From positions 3,033 to 40,088 of the forward strand of contig JALWJX010000102.1 of the NCBI GenBank assembly GCA_026996895.1: a stretch of 37,056 nucleotides of DNA, written 5' to 3'. Position 1 is the first letter of the stretch. Every line of letters starts with the position of its first letter. The stretch is from Candidatus Kapaibacterium sp. (GTDB lineage Bacteria > Bacteroidota > Ignavibacteria > Kapaibacteriales > WFXC01). This document shows, piece after piece, positions 31,987 to 37,056 of the stretch. The notes under the pieces were generated by a model. It had not been told where the DNA came from. It did no database searches and saw only the letters and a list, made by a program, of their open reading frames with translations. Both the position numbers and the translations under genes were made by a program.

Positions 31987-32120
31987 TTCCGTCCCCTTTC
32001 TGTTCCTTCTTGCCAGTTGCAGCCAGTTCTTCCCCTGAAAAAAGGCAGCAAGACGTTTTCCGGGCTGGTTTCGTGAAATGTCGCTTCCCAGCAAGCAGAA
32101 TGCAGAAGGAAGGAATGTTG

Positions 32121-32756
32121 TTAGCGGCGTTGTGTTGCCAGTGGAATGTCGTAGTAAACAGCAAACTTTTGAGCGAATACTTCCAGCGCGCGCCGGCGAT
32201 GGCTGATGCGATTTTTAATCGCTGCAGGTAGTTCTGCGAACGTGCGGTGATGCCCTTCCGGAATGAAAATCGGATCGTAACCGAAACCGCCTGTTCCGCG
32301 TTCCTGCTCAGCAATCCTGCCCGGACACATTCCTTCTGCAAAGAAAATGCGGAGGGAATCGACGAAGCAGATGACGGTGCGAAATCGAGCATTGCGCTTC
32401 TCTGGTGCAACCATTGAGAGTTCTTTGAGTAACTTTTGCCGATTTTTCCGATCATCTTGATCTTCACCTGCATACCGTGCGGTGTGAATGCCCGGCGCAC
32501 CGTTGAGCGCTTCGACTTCCAGTCCGGTATCGTCCGCAATAACAGGGAGTCCGCTGGCTCGGTGGAACGCAATGGCTTTCAGGTAGGCGTTCTCTTCCAG
32601 TGTCGTGCCTGTTTCTTCTACCTCGACGTGAAGCCCCAGGGAAGCAGGTGAGAGGATCTGAACGGCGTTGTGGAGCAGCTCATCAAGGATGTGCTGAACT
32701 TCCTCAATCTTGTGCGGATTATTGGAAGCAATGAGCAGTCGATACGAAGGGTTCAT
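32121..32756 (-). CDS. rdgB: XTP/dITP diphosphatase (RdgB/HAM1)
   Basis: 211 aa; LLIASNNPHKIEEVQHIL, ENAYLKAIAFHRASGLPVIADDTGLEVEALNGAPGIHTARYAG, GFGYDPIFIPEGH. Confidence 0.96.
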   Translation of the reverse strand: MNPSYRLLIASNNPHKIEEVQHILDELLHNAVQILSPASLGLHVEVEETGTTLEENAYLKAIAFHRASGLPVIADDTGLEVEALNGAPGIHTARYAGEDQDDRKNRQKLLKELSMVAPEKRNARFRTVICFVDSLRIFFAEGMCPGRIAEQERGTGGFGYDPIFIPEGHHRTFAELPAAIKNRISHRRRALEVFAQKFAVYYDIPLATQRR

Positions 32757-33904
32757 CCATTTGCTCCTTCACTCATCCACACCTTCTGAAAGGTTGCAAT
32801 GCCCGCACCGAATTCAAAATGATAATGTTGCTGCTGAAGCAATTGCTCCATCGCACTGATCAGATACAGATGATGTTCGTAGGGTAACCATCCCATATGG
32901 GAAACCCGGAAAATTTTGCCTTTGAGTTGCTCCTGTCCGCCGGCAACCACGATACCGAACTGTTCGTAGAGTTGCTGGCGGAATGATTCTCCACCGGGAG
33001 GGAGATAAACAGGCGTGACCGCGTGAGAGGAACTCTGTCCGAAAGCTCGCAGTTGCAACGCTTCCAGCGCAGCACGGAAGGCGTGGGCGCGGCGCTGATG
33101 AAGATGCCATATCGCTTCCAGTCCTGCGTTCTGGAAATACTGCAACACGGCATCAGCTCCCTGGAGAAGAGGAATTGCCGGTGTCCAGGGAGTTAGTCCT
33201 TTCTCAGCCGACCGACGCGCCTGGAGAAGGTCGAAATACCAACTGACCGCAGAGCGGCGCTGCACTCTGTCCCACGCCCGCTGGCTCAGGGCAACGAAAG
33301 CCAGTCCTGGAGGGAGCATCAGGGATTTTTGTGAGCCGGTAAACACCACATCCAGTCCCCACTGATCCATCCGCAGCGGATGAACGCCCAAGGAACTGAC
33401 CGCATCGACACAGATCAGAGCCTCGCTGTATGTGCGGACGATGCGGGCAATGGCTTTGACATCGCTCAAGGCGCCGGTTGAAGTTTCGCTGTGCACGACC
33501 CAGAAGGAGACAAGATTGGGCACTGATTGTACCACTGACTCAACTTCTTCCAGCAGTGGTGCTTCACCCCAGGGGACGGACAATCGATGCACCTGAGCAC
33601 CGAAGCGCTCCAGCATCAGCGCCCAGCGCTCTGCAAATTTCCCGTTAACAACGACGCAGTGGGGAGCGGTGCTGGCAAACGACTGCTGGATAACTGCTTC
33701 GGCTGCCCCGGTTGCCGAGCAGGTAAGGGCGAGAACCGGCTGCTCGGTTTGAAAGAGCCATTGCAGCCGCTGGTGCAATTGTTGCCAGAGCTGGCGAAAT
33801 GCGTCGCTGCGGTGGTACAACGGCTGCTGCATTGCCTCGTGGACAAACGGTGGAACAGCCGTAGGACCGGGAGTAAAAAGCAGAATGTTGCGCTGTCTGT
33901 TCAT
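32753..33904 (-). CDS. Class V aminotransferase (alanine-glyoxylate/serine-pyruvate aminotransferase-like)
   Basis: 383 aa; LLFTPGPTAVPPFV, HSETSTGALSDVKAIA, VDAVSSLGVHPLRMDQWGLDVVFTGSQKSLMLPPGLAFVALS. Confidence 0.92.
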   Translation of the reverse strand: MNRQRNILLFTPGPTAVPPFVHEAMQQPLYHRSDAFRQLWQQLHQRLQWLFQTEQPVLALTCSATGAAEAVIQQSFASTAPHCVVVNGKFAERWALMLERFGAQVHRLSVPWGEAPLLEEVESVVQSVPNLVSFWVVHSETSTGALSDVKAIARIVRTYSEALICVDAVSSLGVHPLRMDQWGLDVVFTGSQKSLMLPPGLAFVALSQRAWDRVQRRSAVSWYFDLLQARRSAEKGLTPWTPAIPLLQGADAVLQYFQNAGLEAIWHLHQRRAHAFRAALEALQLRAFGQSSSHAVTPVYLPPGGESFRQQLYEQFGIVVAGGQEQLKGKIFRVSHMGWLPYEHHLYLISAMEQLLQQQHYHFEFGAGIATFQKVWMSEGANG

Positions 33905-34152
33905 CGTCGCTGCTCCATTTCTTTAGTTGCCTCTCTTACGGTTAGCTCCGGGTTGTATTGGAGTTGGATGGGGATCGCAAAGTGTCGGGATGATTTGCTA
34001 TCCGTGAATGATCCGATCGATTCCGGATCTTCAGCACTGTGGCCGTTCTGCACCTTGAACAGGAACCTTCTCAAAATGCTGTATTTGCCACTGGAAAAAG
34101 GGCAAAAGAGTCTGTTGCTGTAATCAGTTTGTACATCCAGAGGAGTTGAGCG

Positions 34153-35121
34153 ATGAAGCAATGGTACGCTTTCTTCTTTGCATTGTGGTTGAGCCTGCCG
34201 CTGGGTGCGCAGCAGTGGGGAAACTGGAACTGGAATTGGAACGGATCACAGCAGCAGGATCCGTTCGCTGCATCTTCGTTGCGGATCGTTGGTGACTTTG
34301 AAGGGTGGCAAGGCAACACCGTTGTTGAGCTCTCCGATGGCACCTTCTGGATCCAGCGTGAGTATACCTATGACTACTGCTACGAATTTAACCCCCGCGT
34401 GATCCTCCGAAATGGGAAAATGTGGGTTGAAGGGTGTAATGAAGATCAGGGGGTTGAGGTGGAGCAACTGATCGGGGCAAAAAAGTTGAGAGTAGCGGAC
34501 GTAATTGATGATAATGGAACGGAAATCTTGGTACTGAGCGATGGTTCGGCGTGGACCCTACGGAGAGGGTGGATTCGGAGGTCTTGGGTTGGGGATAGGT
34601 GCATCCTTTTTCGAGATTGGGGATGGAAATGCTGGATTGACGGTACTTTGGTGGATCTGGATCCAACACAACTACCCCAGCACTCGACGCAGCGAAGCGG
34701 CGGGTACATTCAGTATGGAACGCCGCCCTCGTCCTTCTTTCCCCGGTTCCCTTCGGCTCCTGCTGAAACGATCCTGCAATTGGTCAATGACACCGATTGG
34801 CTGCTCTATGCCTGCGTTATTTCGTTTTCTTCGTCAGAAGGGTGGGTGTCGAGAGGGTGGTACAAACTGGATCCGCATCAGTCCATCCAGCTTTCCCTGG
34901 GATGGTACAACGGTACCGTCTATCTGTATGCTGAGGACAGTCAGCATCAGTATTTCTGGTACGACGCCAACCTGCCTTATCGTTTCTGCGTTCATCGCGT
35001 CAACGCCTTTACCATTCCTCACTCAGACGTTCTCCCGTGTACGGGTTCAGACTACAAGAAGGTACAGGCATCGGCATTTCAGGTGCAGCCGGGGATCAAC
35101 ATCTGGCGGTTTCAACCGTAA
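34153..35121 (+). CDS. Secreted protein with two tandem beta-type repeats and a DUF1036-like C-terminal domain
   Basis: 322 aa; signal peptide MKQWYAFFFALWLSLPLGAQ; repeats VVELSDGTFWIQR.../ILVLSDGSAWTLRR...; C-terminal LQLVNDTDWLLYACVISFSSSEGWVSRGWYKLDPHQSIQL. Confidence 0.8.
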   Translation: MKQWYAFFFALWLSLPLGAQQWGNWNWNWNGSQQQDPFAASSLRIVGDFEGWQGNTVVELSDGTFWIQREYTYDYCYEFNPRVILRNGKMWVEGCNEDQGVEVEQLIGAKKLRVADVIDDNGTEILVLSDGSAWTLRRGWIRRSWVGDRCILFRDWGWKCWIDGTLVDLDPTQLPQHSTQRSGGYIQYGTPPSSFFPRFPSAPAETILQLVNDTDWLLYACVISFSSSEGWVSRGWYKLDPHQSIQLSLGWYNGTVYLYAEDSQHQYFWYDANLPYRFCVHRVNAFTIPHSDVLPCTGSDYKKVQASAFQVQPGINIWRFQP

Positions 35122-35227
35122 GCTGTCCGTTGCCGGGATCAAAGGTGCAGAGTGGTGCAGGGTTCAAGAGCGTTGAACGTCTATTAGAAAGTGTGCAGCG
35201 GTGCAGAAGCAATGAACGGACGGAGCA

Positions 35228-35815
35228 ATGTCCCGGCGTTTCTACATCGGCATTCCAACCGGTCGGATGAATACGGTCTATGCCGCGCAGCGGAATACGC
35301 AATGGTGCTGGGCAGCCGCTATTGAAATGATTCTGCGGTACTATGGGATCGAGATCTCACAGGAAGCCATTGTGTACCGTGCTTATGGACTGGATTGGCG
35401 GGGGCAGCCGCCGAATCGGGAGGCAACATACGAAGCGATGGCGAAAAATCTGAATGATTGGGGTATTGATTTCAAAGGACAATTTTTTGTTGTTCGAGCT
35501 TCGTTTCACTGGGGACCACCACCGCTGGAAACCTTGATCCGGGAATTGTCCGCTCAGCGTCCCGTCCTGCTATCCTACATTAGCCGCACCTTTCCCCGGT
35601 TAGCCGGTCACGCCGTTGTGGCAACGGCGCTGCAAATTGAGCAGCTTCCGGGTCATCCTCCCCGTGCGCTTACTGTCGTCGTCCGGGATCCGTGGCCCTC
35701 CCGAAGGGTGTTGCGCCATCGCGGACGTCTGGAGTACCCGGCGCGGCAGTTTCTGTCCAAAATTACTTCGTACTGGATCGTTACTGCTCATCGAAAGCCA
35801 AAAGTTGCAGCGTAA
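35228..35815 (+). CDS. Papain-like cysteine peptidase (AvrRpt2/C39-like fold)
   Basis: 195 aa; QRNTQWCWAAAIEMILRYYGIEISQEAIV (Cys), LAGHAVVATAL (His), VVVRDPWPS (Asp). Confidence 0.82.
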   Translation: MSRRFYIGIPTGRMNTVYAAQRNTQWCWAAAIEMILRYYGIEISQEAIVYRAYGLDWRGQPPNREATYEAMAKNLNDWGIDFKGQFFVVRASFHWGPPPLETLIRELSAQRPVLLSYISRTFPRLAGHAVVATALQIEQLPGHPPRALTVVVRDPWPSRRVLRHRGRLEYPARQFLSKITSYWIVTAHRKPKVAA

Positions 35816-35830
35816 GGACAAAAAAGAGAA

Positions 35831-36505
35831 ATGGAAATGAACGGTGTGGCAGCGTTCCAGTCCATAGCCTCTGCGTATGATCAATGGTTCACAACACCGC
35901 TGGGACAGTATGTGGCGGAGCAGGAAACGCGGCAATTGCGGCAGTTGTTGAACCAGTTGCATCCGGAAACGGCACTGGATATTGGAGCAGGTACTGGATT
36001 TGCAACCCGAATTTTGCTTGACGCTGGATGGGATGTGACGGCGGTGGAACCCTCAGAGGCAATGCAAGCCATTGGTCGGCAGAAACTCCCGGCAGTGCGC
36101 TGGATCACGGCAGGTGCGGAAAACCTGCCTTTTCCGGATGAGGCTTTTGCCTGCGTGCTGTTTTTTACAACCCTTGAATTTGTGAACAATCCCCAGCAGG
36201 CGATCGGTGAAGCGCTGCGAGTTTTACAGCCCGGCGGTCACCTGATCATCGGATTTTTAGAAGTCGAAAGCAGTTGGGTTGCGGTCTATCGTCATCAGGC
36301 TGACCGGGGCGAACTGCCGTGGCAGGTCGCCCGTTTCTACGATCAGCAGCAACTGGAGACAATGGTTGGACAACCGGCGCAGGAGAAACGCTCAGCGTTA
36401 TGGCTCGCACCGTATGCTCATCCGCCATATGATGAGGCAGATCGCGCTGGGCAGCGTGCCGGAAATGTTCCGGGGTTCAGTCTCATAATGTGGGAGAAGC
36501 ACTGA
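35831..36505 (+). CDS. Class I SAM-dependent methyltransferase
   Basis: 224 aa; ALDIGAGTGFATRILLDAGWDVTAVEPSEAM, LPFPDEAFACVLFFTTLEFVNNPQQAIGEALRVLQPGGHLIIGF. Confidence 0.93.
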   Translation: MEMNGVAAFQSIASAYDQWFTTPLGQYVAEQETRQLRQLLNQLHPETALDIGAGTGFATRILLDAGWDVTAVEPSEAMQAIGRQKLPAVRWITAGAENLPFPDEAFACVLFFTTLEFVNNPQQAIGEALRVLQPGGHLIIGFLEVESSWVAVYRHQADRGELPWQVARFYDQQQLETMVGQPAQEKRSALWLAPYAHPPYDEADRAGQRAGNVPGFSLIMWEKH

Positions 36506-36774
36506 TGCGAATTGCTGCAACGGTGGCAGTGTATCCGCTGGGACAGCAGGATTTTCGAGCGATCAATCGAGCAATTGAAGTTCTCCGATCGTTTCCCCTT
36601 ACCGTCGATGTCCAGCCAATGCATACGGAAATTGAAGGGGAAGCAACGGTGGTTTTTGAAGCTTTGCAGGCTGCGTTTAATGCGGCTGCGGAATACGGGA
36701 TGACCATTCTGGTAACGACGCTGACGAATGTGTGCGGGGTTGAAGACAGTACTGAGAGTTCGACGACTTCGTAG
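36505..36774 (+). CDS. YkoF/MTH1187 (DUF77)-like thiamine-binding family protein
   Basis: MRIAATVAVYPLGQQDFRAINRAIEVLRSFPLTVDVQPMHTEIEGEATVVFEALQAAFNAA; TGATG overlap with the methyltransferase stop. Confidence 0.75.
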   Translation: MRIAATVAVYPLGQQDFRAINRAIEVLRSFPLTVDVQPMHTEIEGEATVVFEALQAAFNAAAEYGMTILVTTLTNVCGVEDSTESSTTS

Positions 36775-36877
36775 AGAACATCAGCATTCGTATCCATTGA
36801 GCAGGATACATATACGCTCTCCGGAGAAGCTGGATAGGAATGAAGGTACACCTTAACGGCAATCCCTCCTTTCAGCC

Positions 36878-37056
36878 CTACTTCACTACCCACACCGGCA
36901 CCACCTTCTCATACCGCCCGCTCCGCAAACGCACAAAATGTAGCCCGCTACTCAACCCCTCCGTCCCAAGCCGTACTTCTCTCCACCCCGCCTCCTGCTG
37001 CCCTCTCGCTATCACCACCTCCTTCCGCCCATACCCGTCATACAACACCACCTCCA
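36878..37056 (-). CDS. C-terminal end of a secreted protein with a T9SS type A sorting domain (truncated by window edge)
   Basis: Reverse-complement reading: EVVLYDGYGRKEVVIARGQQEAGWREVRLGTEGLSSGLHFVRLRSGRYEKVVPVWVVK-stop; not in the ORF list. Confidence 0.85.
   Translation of the reverse strand, partial: EVVLYDGYGRKEVVIARGQQEAGWREVRLGTEGLSSGLHFVRLRSGRYEKVVPVWVVK

Overview
The window is about 37 kb of mostly housekeeping sequence from what looks like an FCB-group (Bacteroidota/Ignavibacteriota-like) bacterium. That placement is inferred from a partial T9SS sorting domain at the right edge, TTTG/TAnnTTTG-type promoters, a stand-alone atpDC cluster and split hldE/rfaE genes. Recognisable genes include pepP, guaB, atpC/atpD, a LOG-family gene, menA, an lpxH-like gene, pncB, an NSS transporter, prfA, a Xer-like recombinase, an AmiC-type amidase, lhgO, a DsbA-family gene, polA, a CDF-like gene, an MCP, pckA, rfaE1/rfaE2, an SDR, a MalK/UgpC-type ATPase, an M3 oligopeptidase, rdgB, a class V aminotransferase, a DUF1036-like secreted protein, a papain-like peptidase, a methyltransferase and a YkoF/DUF77-like protein. 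No tRNA, rRNA, CRISPR array or intact mobile element was seen. The most interesting signal is a predicted unannotated ncRNA of about 127 nt on the minus strand (~30032-30158). It has a TTG-N20-TAnnTTTG promoter, a 5' stem-loop and a perfect 13-bp terminator stem with a T-tract. Its pyrimidine-rich linker is perfectly complementary over 18 nt to the predicted 5' end of the mRNA leader of the 16.3 kb hypothetical-lhgO operon. Other points worth checking are a Xer-like recombinase that appears to lack several catalytic residues, an orphan protein with a triple-half-site palindrome array upstream, a DUF1036-like/papain-like peptidase pair, and a degenerate GC-rich repeat cluster.
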